This document shows, piece after piece, positions 7,922 to 16,510 of a stretch of 64,000 bases of DNA. The stretch comes from Bacteroidales bacterium. GTDB lineage: Bacteria; Bacteroidota; Bacteroidia; Bacteroidales; JAADJA01. The stretch is from positions 221,462 to 285,461 of the forward strand of contig JAIOZL010000001.1 of assembly GCA_021740645.1 (NCBI GenBank), written 5' to 3'. The translations under genes and the position numbers were made by a program. Every line of letters starts with the position of its first letter. The first letter of the stretch is position 1. The notes under the pieces were generated by a model, which searched no databases, was not told the DNA's origin, and saw only the letters and a list, made by a program, of their open reading frames with translations.

Positions 7922-10327
7922 ATGAAACTAACGAAATATTTAATTTTAATCCTCCTTTTTGCTTTACCGCTGAAATTGATTTTAGCCCAGGGAGGGAAGA
8001 TTACAGGCAGGGCGTTTGATGCTAAAAACAACGAACCACTCCCATTTACCAATATTGTTATTTACGGAACCAACATTGGTTCTACTTCGGATCTGGATGG
8101 TAATTTTACTTTTACCGGATTAGAACCGGGTTATGTAAGATTGGCAGCAACCTCCGTTGGATATAAGGAATACATTTCTGAAGACATACTGGTAACCAAT
8201 GCCAAATCTGTTTTTATTGAAATTCCTATGAAGGAAACGGCTGTTCAGCTTGATGAGTTTGTAGTTACAGCTTCTCCATTCCGAAGGGTAGAGGAAAGTC
8301 CGCTATCAATGAGGAGTCTGGATATTTCTGAAATTGAAAAAAACCCGGGCGGAAATCGGGATATTTCACGGGTAATACAATCTTTGCCAGGAGTTTCCTC
8401 TACTGTTTCTTTCCGAAATGATGTGATCGTTAGGGGAGGGGGTGCCAACGAAAATTCATTCTTCCTTGATGGCATTGAAATTCCAACAATCAATCACTTC
8501 TCAACCCAGGGAGCGTCAGGTGGACCAGTTGGAATTATCAACGTAGACTTTATTCGGGAGGTGGATTACTATTCAGGGGCTTTTCCGGCTTCAAAAGGAT
8601 CCAATTTAAGTTCAGTTTTTGAATTTAAAATGATAGAGGCTAATAAAGAAAAAATGAATTACCGCGCAACCGTAGGAGCTTCCGACCTGGGATTATCCGT
8701 TAACGGGCCCATAACCGAAAACTCTGGACTATTATTATCGGTGCGCAGATCCTACCTTGGATTTTTGTTTGACATCATTGGTTTGCCGTTTTTGCCTACA
8801 TATAATGATGTCCAGTTAAAGTACAAATGGAGGATAGATAAGAAGAATGAAATTTCCCTTATTGGCCTGGGTGCGATTGACCAGTTCGAGCTGAATACGG
8901 GTATAGAAGATCCGGATGAAAGCCAACGATTTATTTTAAATGCACTTCCGGTAAACGAACAATGGAGTTATACAGTAGGCATTGTTTACAAACATTTTCG
9001 TGACAAAGGTTTTGATACCTGGGTGTTAAGCCGGAATTATTTGGATAACAGGGCGTATAAATATTTTCAGAACAATGAAATAGATTCTTTAAAAACATTC
9101 GATTATTCCTCAACAGAAGCAGAAAATAAATTAAGGTATGAGCATTTATCAAGGGTAAATGGCTATAAAATTACGTATGGGGCCGGACTGAATTATTCAC
9201 AATATACCAACAGAACTTTTCAACAGGTTTTTAATACACAATCCGAAACAATTAATTATAATTCTGAATTAAATATTTTTAACTGGAGTGCATTTGGCCA
9301 GGTAAGTAAATCTATTCTTAAAGAGCGTCTGACTTTATCTTTGGGATTAAGGATGGATGCGAATAACTATTCGGAAAGTATGTCGAATATGCTTGATCAG
9401 TTTTCACCTCGTTTTTCGGCTTCATATGCGCTTACCGAAAAATTTTCAATCAACTTCAATACAGGTCGTTATTATCAGCGTCCGGCTTACACAACACTGG
9501 GGTTCAGGGATAATGAAGGCATGCTAGTAAATAAAAATAACGGGCTTACATACATATCGGCTGATCACCTTGTGGCAGGCGTGGAATTTTTACCCGATCG
9601 AAATTCCAAAATTACCTTTGAAGGATTCTATAAATTCTATCAAAATTATCCGTTTTCCATCAGGGATTCAATTGCACTGGCCAATAAAGGTGGCGACTTT
9701 GGAACGGTTGGAGATGAAGAGGTCAGGTCTGAATCTGACGGCAGGGCATTTGGATTTGAGATCCTTGCCAGGGAAAAAGATTTTAAAGGATTTAACATAA
9801 TCCTCTCCTATACCTTTGTAAGAAGTGAATTTAAGAATATAAAGGAGGAATACATTCCATCCGCATGGGATAACAGGCATATCTTAAATTTAACGGTTTT
9901 AAAAAGCCTGAAGAAGAATTGGGATGTGGGCGCTAAATGGCGATTTGTTGGAGGCCCTCCATACACACCCTTCGATGTCCTTAAGTCAAGTATTCGTCCG
10001 GCATGGGATGTTCAAAATAGTCCCTATCTGGATTATAGCAGGTTTAATACGTTAAGGTACGGCAACTTTCACCAATTGGATGTGCGTGTAGATAAAAAAT
10101 ATTTCTTTAATCGCTGGTCGCTGATTTTGTATGTGGATATCCAGAATTTGTATAATTTTAAATTTGAAGATCAGGGTTTTTATACCAACCTGGATGAAAA
10201 TGGAAATCTTAACATTGATCCTGCAACTGCGGATTTACCTTATGACCAGCAAAAATATAATTTGCGCCTACTACCCAATGAAAGTGGCACAGTGCTGCCT
10301 ACCATTGGAATAATTGTTGAATTTTAA
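7922..10327 (+). CDS. TonB-dependent outer membrane receptor with carboxypeptidase-regulatory N-domain
   Basis: This 801-residue protein has a signal peptide ending near residue 22, a carboxypeptidase-regulatory-like domain at about 27-105 (GRAFDAKNNEPLPFTNIVIY start), and a TonB-box-like DEFVVTAS at 111-118. A plug domain follows (DVIVRGGGANENSFFLDGIE) and then a beta-barrel to the C-terminal VEF. It should import a substrate across the outer membrane with TonB energy. There is no SusD-like partner, so a glycan role is not indicated. The next gene starts 11 nt downstream and is DUF2271-like, so a metal, haem or redox role is possible. The substrate is unknown. Confidence 0.88.
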   Translation: MKLTKYLILILLFALPLKLILAQGGKITGRAFDAKNNEPLPFTNIVIYGTNIGSTSDLDGNFTFTGLEPGYVRLAATSVGYKEYISEDILVTNAKSVFIEIPMKETAVQLDEFVVTASPFRRVEESPLSMRSLDISEIEKNPGGNRDISRVIQSLPGVSSTVSFRNDVIVRGGGANENSFFLDGIEIPTINHFSTQGASGGPVGIINVDFIREVDYYSGAFPASKGSNLSSVFEFKMIEANKEKMNYRATVGASDLGLSVNGPITENSGLLLSVRRSYLGFLFDIIGLPFLPTYNDVQLKYKWRIDKKNEISLIGLGAIDQFELNTGIEDPDESQRFILNALPVNEQWSYTVGIVYKHFRDKGFDTWVLSRNYLDNRAYKYFQNNEIDSLKTFDYSSTEAENKLRYEHLSRVNGYKITYGAGLNYSQYTNRTFQQVFNTQSETINYNSELNIFNWSAFGQVSKSILKERLTLSLGLRMDANNYSESMSNMLDQFSPRFSASYALTEKFSINFNTGRYYQRPAYTTLGFRDNEGMLVNKNNGLTYISADHLVAGVEFLPDRNSKITFEGFYKFYQNYPFSIRDSIALANKGGDFGTVGDEEVRSESDGRAFGFEILAREKDFKGFNIILSYTFVRSEFKNIKEEYIPSAWDNRHILNLTVLKSLKKNWDVGAKWRFVGGPPYTPFDVLKSSIRPAWDVQNSPYLDYSRFNTLRYGNFHQLDVRVDKKYFFNRWSLILYVDIQNLYNFKFEDQGFYTNLDENGNLNIDPATADLPYDQQKYNLRLLPNESGTVLPTIGIIVEF

Positions 10328-10338
10328 TCACGGTAATC

Positions 10339-11109
10339 ATGAAGCTAATACATGTAGTACTTCTTTTAATCTTTTCAGTCCTGATATTGCGCAGCGATCC
10401 TTACCAAATCAGTGAACTGCAGCAAGAAAATAAAAAGAAAATGAAAGAAAAAACAGAAATAATTAGTACCAATCCTATGGGTAAAGGGACTGGTCTTGAA
10501 ATCCATTTTATAAAAGGGGAAGGACACAACTATCCATCTTTTGCAATTTGGGTTGAGGATATGGATGGAAAATACATTCAGACCCTATATGTGTCGCAAT
10601 CGGTGGCGAAAGGAATTTTTAACTACGGAGATAATTCCGATGGTGAATGGAAACAGGGAGAGGTTCGCCGCCCAGCATCGCTGCCATATTGGGCAAATAA
10701 AAGAGGAGTGAAAGAAGCTGATGGATTGGTGGTTCCTACTCCTGAACACCCCGTGCCTGATGCGTATACCGGTGCTACTCCTCATTACAACTTTATTTTA
10801 CAAACTAAACTGGATGAAAAAGAACCCCAGATTTTTAATGTACTACTTGAGCTGAATCAACCCTGGGACTGGAATGAAAACTGGACGAACAATAAGTTTC
10901 CGGGAGATAAAGAATACTTGTCTTCTGCTCAACCGGCAGTGGTTTATCAGGCTACAATAGATCCCGGAACAGGTCAATCGGAATTCCCTATGCAGGTTAT
11001 CGGCCATAGCCATTTTGCAGGTGCTGATGGAAGTTTAAATACCGATCTGACTACCTTAACAACCGCCTTAACAATAGGAGAAAAGATTGTGGTTAAAATT
11101 ATTAAATAG
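10339..11109 (+). CDS. DUF2271-like exported protein with a flavinylation-type motif
   Basis: This 256-residue protein has a hydrophobic N-terminus (residues about 3-17). The stretch FAIWVEDMDGKYIQTLYV at 68-85 resembles DUF2271 proteins. The sequence DAYTGAT at 141-147 fits the Dxx(S/T)GAT pattern modified by the ApbE flavin transferase; a related DGVSGAT sequence is what I remember in proteobacterial DUF2271 proteins. The gene starts 11 nt after a TonB receptor, so the two are probably co-transcribed. Neither ApbE nor a PepSY membrane reductase is in this window. The family call is a recollection of motifs, and function is unproven. Confidence 0.6.
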   Translation: MKLIHVVLLLIFSVLILRSDPYQISELQQENKKKMKEKTEIISTNPMGKGTGLEIHFIKGEGHNYPSFAIWVEDMDGKYIQTLYVSQSVAKGIFNYGDNSDGEWKQGEVRRPASLPYWANKRGVKEADGLVVPTPEHPVPDAYTGATPHYNFILQTKLDEKEPQIFNVLLELNQPWDWNENWTNNKFPGDKEYLSSAQPAVVYQATIDPGTGQSEFPMQVIGHSHFAGADGSLNTDLTTLTTALTIGEKIVVKIIK

Positions 11110-11269
11110 GCTTTTCCGGTTTATTTAGGCGGGATATTGAAATAGTCTTGATCAAATAAATAATGATTTTCCTCAAAGTGGCCTTGATCAGAGATTCGGT
11201 TAAACTTTTATTCTTTAAAGTTGTTATTGTTTAAAATCACATTATAACTTTAAAATCAGGAGAAATATC

Positions 11270-11761
11270 ATGAGAAAACTTACAATTCCATTTATCGCCT
11301 TATTATTAGGCTTTAGCCTAAATACAAAAGTATTCGCACATTGTGAAGTCCCATGCGGAATTTATAACGACGAACTTCGTATAGCATTGTTATACGAGCA
11401 TTTTACTACTATTGAAAAAGCCATGACGCAGATTGAAGAATTATCCAAAGCGGATAATATAAACTTTAATCAGATAGTGAGATGGACCACAACTAAAGAG
11501 GATCATGCCAATGAAATTCAGCATATTGCCACCCAGTATTTTATTACCCAGCGTGTAAAGCTTCCTGCCACCATGGAAGGACCCGAATATGAAAAATATG
11601 TGAAAGAACTTTCGGCACTGCATGCGGTAATTGTATATGCCATGAAGGCGAAGCAAACTACCGATGTTAAAAATGTTGAAAAACTTCGTGAATCGCTTAC
11701 GGCTTTCGAAGCAGTTTATTTTGAAGGTGAGCATAGGCATAAGATAGAGGATGCCCATTAA
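11270..11761 (+). CDS. sodN: Exported nickel superoxide dismutase
   Basis: This 163-residue protein has a Sec-type signal peptide ending VFA, followed at once by HCEVPCGIY (residues 24-32). That is the nickel-hook motif HCxxPCxxY of NiSOD, which needs a free N-terminal His, Cys2 and Cys6. Signal peptidase cleavage after residue 23 would create exactly this N-terminus. The rest is helical, as in the NiSOD four-helix bundle. It should dismutate superoxide in the periplasm. A good ribosome site (AGGAGA, 11258-11263) precedes the ATG, which is rare in this window. No nickel transporter or SodX-like protease is adjacent. A hairpin terminator follows. Confidence 0.93.
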   Translation: MRKLTIPFIALLLGFSLNTKVFAHCEVPCGIYNDELRIALLYEHFTTIEKAMTQIEELSKADNINFNQIVRWTTTKEDHANEIQHIATQYFITQRVKLPATMEGPEYEKYVKELSALHAVIVYAMKAKQTTDVKNVEKLRESLTAFEAVYFEGEHRHKIEDAH

Positions 11762-11782
11762 AAATTAATGATCAAAAGATGA

Positions 11783-11807
11783 CCCGGCAAATTTTGCCGG
11801 GTTTTTT
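11783..11807 (+). terminator. Rho-independent terminator after sodN
   Basis: The inverted repeat CCCGGCAAA / TTTGCCGGG at 11783-11801 is followed by TTTTTT. It lies 22 nt after the sodN stop. Confidence 0.88.
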
Positions 11808-11837
11808 GTTTTTGGTTAATGTCAAAGTTAGTACACC

Positions 11838-11887
11838 TTGAGTCACCCAGCCCTTCACCCTGAGTTGCCCAGCCCTTTAGGGCTGGG
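11838..11887 (+). repeat. REP-like GC-rich palindromic repeat, copy 1
   Basis: Two degenerate direct units (TTGAGTCACCCAGCCCTT and CTGAGTTGCCCAGCCCTT) end in the palindrome CCCAGCCCT-TT-AGGGCTGGG at 11868-11887. The block is far richer in GC than its surroundings. No T-run follows, so it is not a typical terminator. A relative in the same orientation lies after the next gene at 12950-13003. Confidence 0.65.
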
Positions 11888-12020
11888 AAAAAAGCATTTT
11901 CCAGCACCACCTATTCCTTCTGAACTGTTGATTGCAACAATTTCTATTAAGCTTCAGGTCTGTTTTAGGATCTAAGAAAAACTAAAATTTCTGATTTATT
12001 ATTTGTTACTTTTGGGCCCT

Positions 12021-12935
12021 ATGCTTCAAACACATTTCGGAGAAATAGCAGCTTTGTTTACTGCCTTGTTCTGGACGGTCACTTCTATGTCGTTTGAAGC
12101 TGCCGGAAAAAGGATTGGATCATTAACCGTCAATTTAATCCGTTTATATACCGCCTTCGGGATTTACACTATTTACCTTTGGATTGTCAGGGGATTACCA
12201 TTCCCCGCTGATGCCACGCAAGAAGCTTGGATTTGGCTATCCCTTTCCGGGGTTATTGGTTTTGCTGTGGGCGACTTATTGTTATTCCAGGCTTTTGTGG
12301 TTGTGGGTGCAAGGATATCTATGCTGATCATGGCGCTGGTGCCTCCCATTACAGCTTTAATGGGATGGATTTTAATGGGAGAAACCATCACAGCCATTGG
12401 ATTTTTAGGAATGGTTTTAACCATTACAGGCGTTACCATGGTCGTATTAAAAAGACCGGCCCCCAGTTTGATCCCTGGAGGTAAAATAAAACGATTCTCT
12501 TATCCTATAGCTGGAATCCTTCTGGCATTTGGTGGTGCCATAGGGCAGGCCGTTGGATTAGTGCTTAGTAAATACGGTATGGCCGACTATGATGCATTTG
12601 CAGCTTCGCAAATAAGGGTACTGGCCGGACTGGTGAGTTTTACATTGATCTTTCTTTTTATGCGAAGGTGGCAGCATGTACGACGGAGTTTGAAAAACAG
12701 AAAGGGAATGTTGTTTACGATATTAGGTTCTATCTTCGGACCTTTTCTGGGTGTATCTTTTTCTTTACTGGCTGTACAGCATACCGAAACGGGTATTGCA
12801 GCCACCATTATGTCAATCGTTCCTATATTGTTGATCCCTCCTGCTATTTTTCTTTTTAAAGAAAAAGTTACACTACGGGAGGTAATTGGAAGTTTTATTG
12901 CCGTAGGAGGTGTGGCAATTTTATTTTTACAATAA
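12021..12935 (+). CDS. EamA-family (DMT superfamily) membrane transporter
   Basis: This protein of about 304 residues has ten predicted membrane helices in two homologous halves, the standard EamA arrangement. The first half ends near TMVVLKRP, followed by a charged linker, and the second half starts near YPIAGILLAFGG. Such proteins export or import small metabolites; the substrate cannot be told. I chose the ATG at 12021 over an in-frame TTG at 12003. A TACTTTTG promoter-like element at 12007-12014 overlaps the TTG-led extension. The gene is isolated between two related palindromic repeats. Confidence 0.85.
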   Translation: MLQTHFGEIAALFTALFWTVTSMSFEAAGKRIGSLTVNLIRLYTAFGIYTIYLWIVRGLPFPADATQEAWIWLSLSGVIGFAVGDLLLFQAFVVVGARISMLIMALVPPITALMGWILMGETITAIGFLGMVLTITGVTMVVLKRPAPSLIPGGKIKRFSYPIAGILLAFGGAIGQAVGLVLSKYGMADYDAFAASQIRVLAGLVSFTLIFLFMRRWQHVRRSLKNRKGMLFTILGSIFGPFLGVSFSLLAVQHTETGIAATIMSIVPILLIPPAIFLFKEKVTLREVIGSFIAVGGVAILFLQ

Positions 12936-12949
12936 ATAAATTCTTTGGC

Positions 12950-13003
12950 CTGAGTAGCCCTAGTGAGCAGCCCTGCTGAGTAGCCCTGCCCTTCAGGGCA
13001 GGG
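12950..13003 (+). repeat. REP-like GC-rich palindromic repeat, copy 2
   Basis: Degenerate units CTGAGTAGCCCT, GTGAGCAGCCCT and CTGAGTAGCCCT lead into the palindrome CCCTGCCCT-TC-AGGGCAGGG at 12984-13003. The layout matches copy 1 (TGAGTnGCCC units then a 9-2-9 palindrome), with compensating changes in both arms. This suggests a family of mobile or structured repeats rather than chance. Confidence 0.65.
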
Positions 13004-13083
13004 AGAAAAATCCAATTAGGAATTATTATAAAACTCTTTCAGGTTTTTGTTGTTTTATTTTACAAACTATAAAAGCAATTTAA

Positions 13084-13296
13084 ATGAAAATAAGTGCACG
13101 AAATCAACTCAGGGGCAAAGTCAAAAAAGTGAATACCGGTAGTGTAAACTCAGAAGTTATTGTTGAATTGGCACCGGGTATTGAAATTACAAGCATCATT
13201 ACAAAGGCCTCAGCGGAGGATATGGACATTAAACCCGGAAACGAAGTCTATGCGGTAATTAAAGCTTCAAATGTAATATTAGGTGTGGATCATTAA
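13084..13296 (+). CDS. Molbindin, single TOBE/Mop molybdate-binding protein
   Basis: This 70-residue protein is a single Mop/TOBE domain. It starts MKISARNQLRGKVKKVNTG and contains the typical GSVNSEVIVEL and EDMDIKPGNEVYAVIKASNVIL segments. Members assemble into small oligomers that bind molybdate or tungstate in the cytoplasm, for storage or buffering. No modABC transporter or molybdopterin gene is nearby. It follows a palindromic repeat and is convergent with the next gene, whose stop begins at the adjacent base. Confidence 0.88.
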   Translation: MKISARNQLRGKVKKVNTGSVNSEVIVELAPGIEITSIITKASAEDMDIKPGNEVYAVIKASNVILGVDH

Positions 13297-14814
13297 TTAT
13301 TGAACGATCAGCTTTTTCGTATCCGTCAACAGCCCGTTGAGGTAGAACTGAACCAGGTAAATTCCAGGGTTCAAATCACCCTTATTAAGCACCACTTCCG
13401 GTGAATCCTTAAATTCCATTAGTTTAATTCCTGTAGAATTAAAAATGGAAATAACCGAATTTTTCAAACCCTGGGATTGAGTTTTGATTTTGGACAGATT
13501 TTTCATTGGGTTGGGTGCTATGCTTATTACCAGTTTTGAGACCGGGAGATCAGTGGTACTTACTAATAAACTGTCGCAATTATAAGGTTCACCCCATTCT
13601 TCGGTGCCTTTTTTATAGTAAACCAAATATTTGTGGTATTCATATCCAAAATCTCCATATTCCCAAAACGGCCCACCCAAACCTTCAAGGTAATAGGAGT
13701 TGGAATAATATTTTTCGTCAGTGATGATCGGCTCAATACAATCATGTGGAGCTACTGAAATAAATCCATCATAGAGATTTTTTCTAACTTTATTCATTTC
13801 GCTGTCGTATTGCTGCTTATACCAGCGGTATTCATAATATTCCGGGTTTCCCTCCTTAAAGTATTTATCGGGTACATCATTTAAAGCCGGATCGGAGTAA
13901 GCATTGAAATCCATTTGGATAATCAGGGTGTCGTTTTGGAAATGAATCGTATCGTATCCTGAACCCAAATACTCGTAGTGAAGTCGGCCACACCTTTTAA
14001 ATGTATATTCAATAAGTGTTTCGTTTACATATTGTTTTCCTATAACTTCATGAATGGTTTTAAAATAATAATTATCGCCCCACATCAATGCATCTTGATA
14101 GGTGTGAAATTCATCCCCAACCTCGTAGTCAAATATTTTTTCAATTGATAAATTTTGTATGCCAATTTCAGGTTCACTTATGCCCACAAGTTCGTATTCC
14201 ATGATTTCATCTTCCAGGAAGTTATCAATAAGATCGGGGAAAACTTTAAAATTCAGGGTTTGGATCAATCCGTGGTTTTCACTAATCAGGATGTATTTGT
14301 CGTTGATAGGATGGATCATAGGTTCGCCATTACAACCGTAAGCCTGGAAAGTGATTTTCTTCACCATGTCGGTAATGCCTAAAAAATTCATTTGCGTAAG
14401 CGATTCAAGCTGGGCTTTGTAAATCGCTCCGGTAATAAAGTTAAAACAAACCCATTCATCACCTACATCAGCCTGGGGTTTGATAAAAACAGGCCCATCG
14501 TATAAATCGTAAAACAGGGTTGTTCCGTCATCCAGTACATCTATTCGTTTCCCGATCCAAGAGGGCCAGCTGCCGGAATAACATTCCCATTGCCCGTTCT
14601 CAATCCCAATGACCGGGAACTGATAATAAGAGGTAGTATCTTCATTAATGGTAATGGAATCAATTTGGATGGCGTGGTATGATTGCTCTCCGGTAAAATT
14701 AATATCTGATTCGGAAAAGTAATATGTAGCATCCGTTTTAATACATTCAAAATTTTGTGAAAAAGCCTGCAGGAAGAATATTCCTAAAAGACAAATGAGG
14801 CTGATGCGTTTCAT
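13297..14814 (-). CDS. Secreted protein of unknown function with T9SS C-terminal sorting domain
   Basis: This 505-residue protein has a signal peptide (cleavage near LQAFS|QNF) and a type A T9SS sorting domain over the last 80 residues. The sorting domain shows the usual pattern ISIAPNPMKNLSKI, then SVISIFNSTGIKLMEF, then LNPGIYLVQFY and a final KKLIVQ. The central region is rich in Tyr, Asp and Gly and shows no domain I recognise. It should be delivered through the type IX system to the cell surface or outside. It is transcribed alone, divergent from a lipoprotein gene. Confidence 0.8.
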   Translation of the reverse strand: MKRISLICLLGIFFLQAFSQNFECIKTDATYYFSESDINFTGEQSYHAIQIDSITINEDTTSYYQFPVIGIENGQWECYSGSWPSWIGKRIDVLDDGTTLFYDLYDGPVFIKPQADVGDEWVCFNFITGAIYKAQLESLTQMNFLGITDMVKKITFQAYGCNGEPMIHPINDKYILISENHGLIQTLNFKVFPDLIDNFLEDEIMEYELVGISEPEIGIQNLSIEKIFDYEVGDEFHTYQDALMWGDNYYFKTIHEVIGKQYVNETLIEYTFKRCGRLHYEYLGSGYDTIHFQNDTLIIQMDFNAYSDPALNDVPDKYFKEGNPEYYEYRWYKQQYDSEMNKVRKNLYDGFISVAPHDCIEPIITDEKYYSNSYYLEGLGGPFWEYGDFGYEYHKYLVYYKKGTEEWGEPYNCDSLLVSTTDLPVSKLVISIAPNPMKNLSKIKTQSQGLKNSVISIFNSTGIKLMEFKDSPEVVLNKGDLNPGIYLVQFYLNGLLTDTKKLIVQ

Positions 14815-14921
14815 TGGTTTTATTGTTTTGCTTAGGATAAAAATAGTGAAAATAAAGTAACATTCGACATAAACCTTAGTAAAAGTTTAGAACTTAATAT
14901 TTAATCCTACGTTTATTGTTT

Positions 14922-16502
14922 ATGCTCAATGCAACTAAAAACATTCTCTTATTTTTTTCCCTTTCCATGCTGATATATGGTTGCCAGAAAAACCGGCCTG
15001 AACCCTCCTGGGAAGTGGAAGTATTAAGCCCGCTTATGCTGGATACCGTTTTTCTGACTGATGTTATCAGCGATACCCTGATAAATATCAACCCCGACCA
15101 TACCGTATCTTTTGTTTTTAGTGAGAAACTTTATGATGTGAATGTTGATTCGCTTGTGCAATTGCCAGATACCATTTTTAGCTGGAGTTTTAAGGTCCCG
15201 GTTGAAATAACCATACCCCCTGAAGGTACCATCATTGAAAACTTTGACTGGCCCCTCGACTTTGCTTCAATGGGCTTAGGTGATGTTAAAATGGAAAGTG
15301 CCCTGATCCGGTCGGGGAAGTTAAGGTTTGAAGTACTTAATGCACTAAGCAAAGATATCTTATGTGAGTTTGGGATCAATTCCGCAATAAAAAATGAAAC
15401 CGATACTTTTTTAGTTTCAGAAGTTGTTCCCCATGGCCAGCTTACATTCGAAGAATTTGATCTTTCAGAATACCGCTTGAATATGGTAGGCCTTGAAGAT
15501 TCGGTGTATAACACACTGAATTACTTCGTGGGATTATATAATGATGACCAATCCTTACTCGTGGAACCAAGCGATTCCTTTATCGTAAATATCCGTTTTA
15601 TTGATATTGTGGTTGATTATGCCAAAGGCTATTTCGGTCAGAATACTTTTGGACTGGGTCCGGATGAATATCCATTTTCGTTGTTCGACGACCTGGATGT
15701 GGCAGGCTTCTCAATTGAAGAAGCAGATGTACAGCTTAAAATAAAAAACCAATACGGCATTGAAGCGGATTTTATCATTAAAGAATTAAAAGCAATCAAT
15801 TCCCAAACGGGTGAAGAGGCTTCTTTGGAAAGTCCTATGGTTGATTCCGCTTTGTACATCGACAGGGCTTTTGAGATCAGCCCGGGATCAGGAATTATTG
15901 AAGCCTCTGTGCATACCTTCGATTTTTCCCAATCCAATTTCGGGGAGTTATTCTCTATTATGCCCGATAATATCTCCTATACCCTTGAGGTGAATACCAA
16001 TGTTTTTGGCGATACTAATGATATAACTAACTTCTTTTATTATGATGCTCCCATTCAGGTATTTATTGATGCTGATGTAAGCAAAGGAGTTATGATAGAT
16101 GATATGTTTGCACAAAACCGTGTGGAGTGGAACGGGCAGGGATTAAAACTCGATAAAGTGAAGAGCGGAGATCTGGTGCTGGTGTTTACAAATGGTTTCC
16201 CGTTTACTTTTAGTTTAAATATGTACCTGGAGGATGAAAATCTTGAAGTTGTGGAAGTACTTATACTGGATGCATTTATTGAATCGGGCACCTTGAATGC
16301 GGAAAATGCAGTAGATGAAGCCGTAGAAACAAGAATTATCCAACCACTAACTGAAAGTTTAAAACAAGTGATCAGGGAAGCTGAATACGTGACTTACGAG
16401 ATACTGATCAATTCAGCAGATAACCAACATGTAAAGATATATTCTGATAATTCAATGAGTTTGAAAGTAATCGGCGATTTTCAGTATTTAATAGAACAGT
16501 AA
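14922..16502 (+). CDS. Large lipoprotein of unknown function
   Basis: This protein of about 526 residues has a lipoprotein signal (lipobox LIYGC, Cys about residue 21). It is rich in Asp and Glu and has a predicted beta-rich body with many alternating hydrophobic strands. No catalytic motif is visible. I chose ATG 14922 rather than TTG 14916. The following gene starts 8 nt after its stop and encodes an outer membrane barrel-like protein, so the two are likely co-transcribed and may form a surface pair. Function is unknown. Confidence 0.72.
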   Translation: MLNATKNILLFFSLSMLIYGCQKNRPEPSWEVEVLSPLMLDTVFLTDVISDTLININPDHTVSFVFSEKLYDVNVDSLVQLPDTIFSWSFKVPVEITIPPEGTIIENFDWPLDFASMGLGDVKMESALIRSGKLRFEVLNALSKDILCEFGINSAIKNETDTFLVSEVVPHGQLTFEEFDLSEYRLNMVGLEDSVYNTLNYFVGLYNDDQSLLVEPSDSFIVNIRFIDIVVDYAKGYFGQNTFGLGPDEYPFSLFDDLDVAGFSIEEADVQLKIKNQYGIEADFIIKELKAINSQTGEEASLESPMVDSALYIDRAFEISPGSGIIEASVHTFDFSQSNFGELFSIMPDNISYTLEVNTNVFGDTNDITNFFYYDAPIQVFIDADVSKGVMIDDMFAQNRVEWNGQGLKLDKVKSGDLVLVFTNGFPFTFSLNMYLEDENLEVVEVLILDAFIESGTLNAENAVDEAVETRIIQPLTESLKQVIREAEYVTYEILINSADNQHVKIYSDNSMSLKVIGDFQYLIEQ

Positions 16503-16510
16503 AAACTGAG

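Noticed and set aside
12003..12020. TTG start for the EamA transporter
   Set aside because: An ATG follows six codons later and the extension overlaps a promoter-like TACTTTTG.
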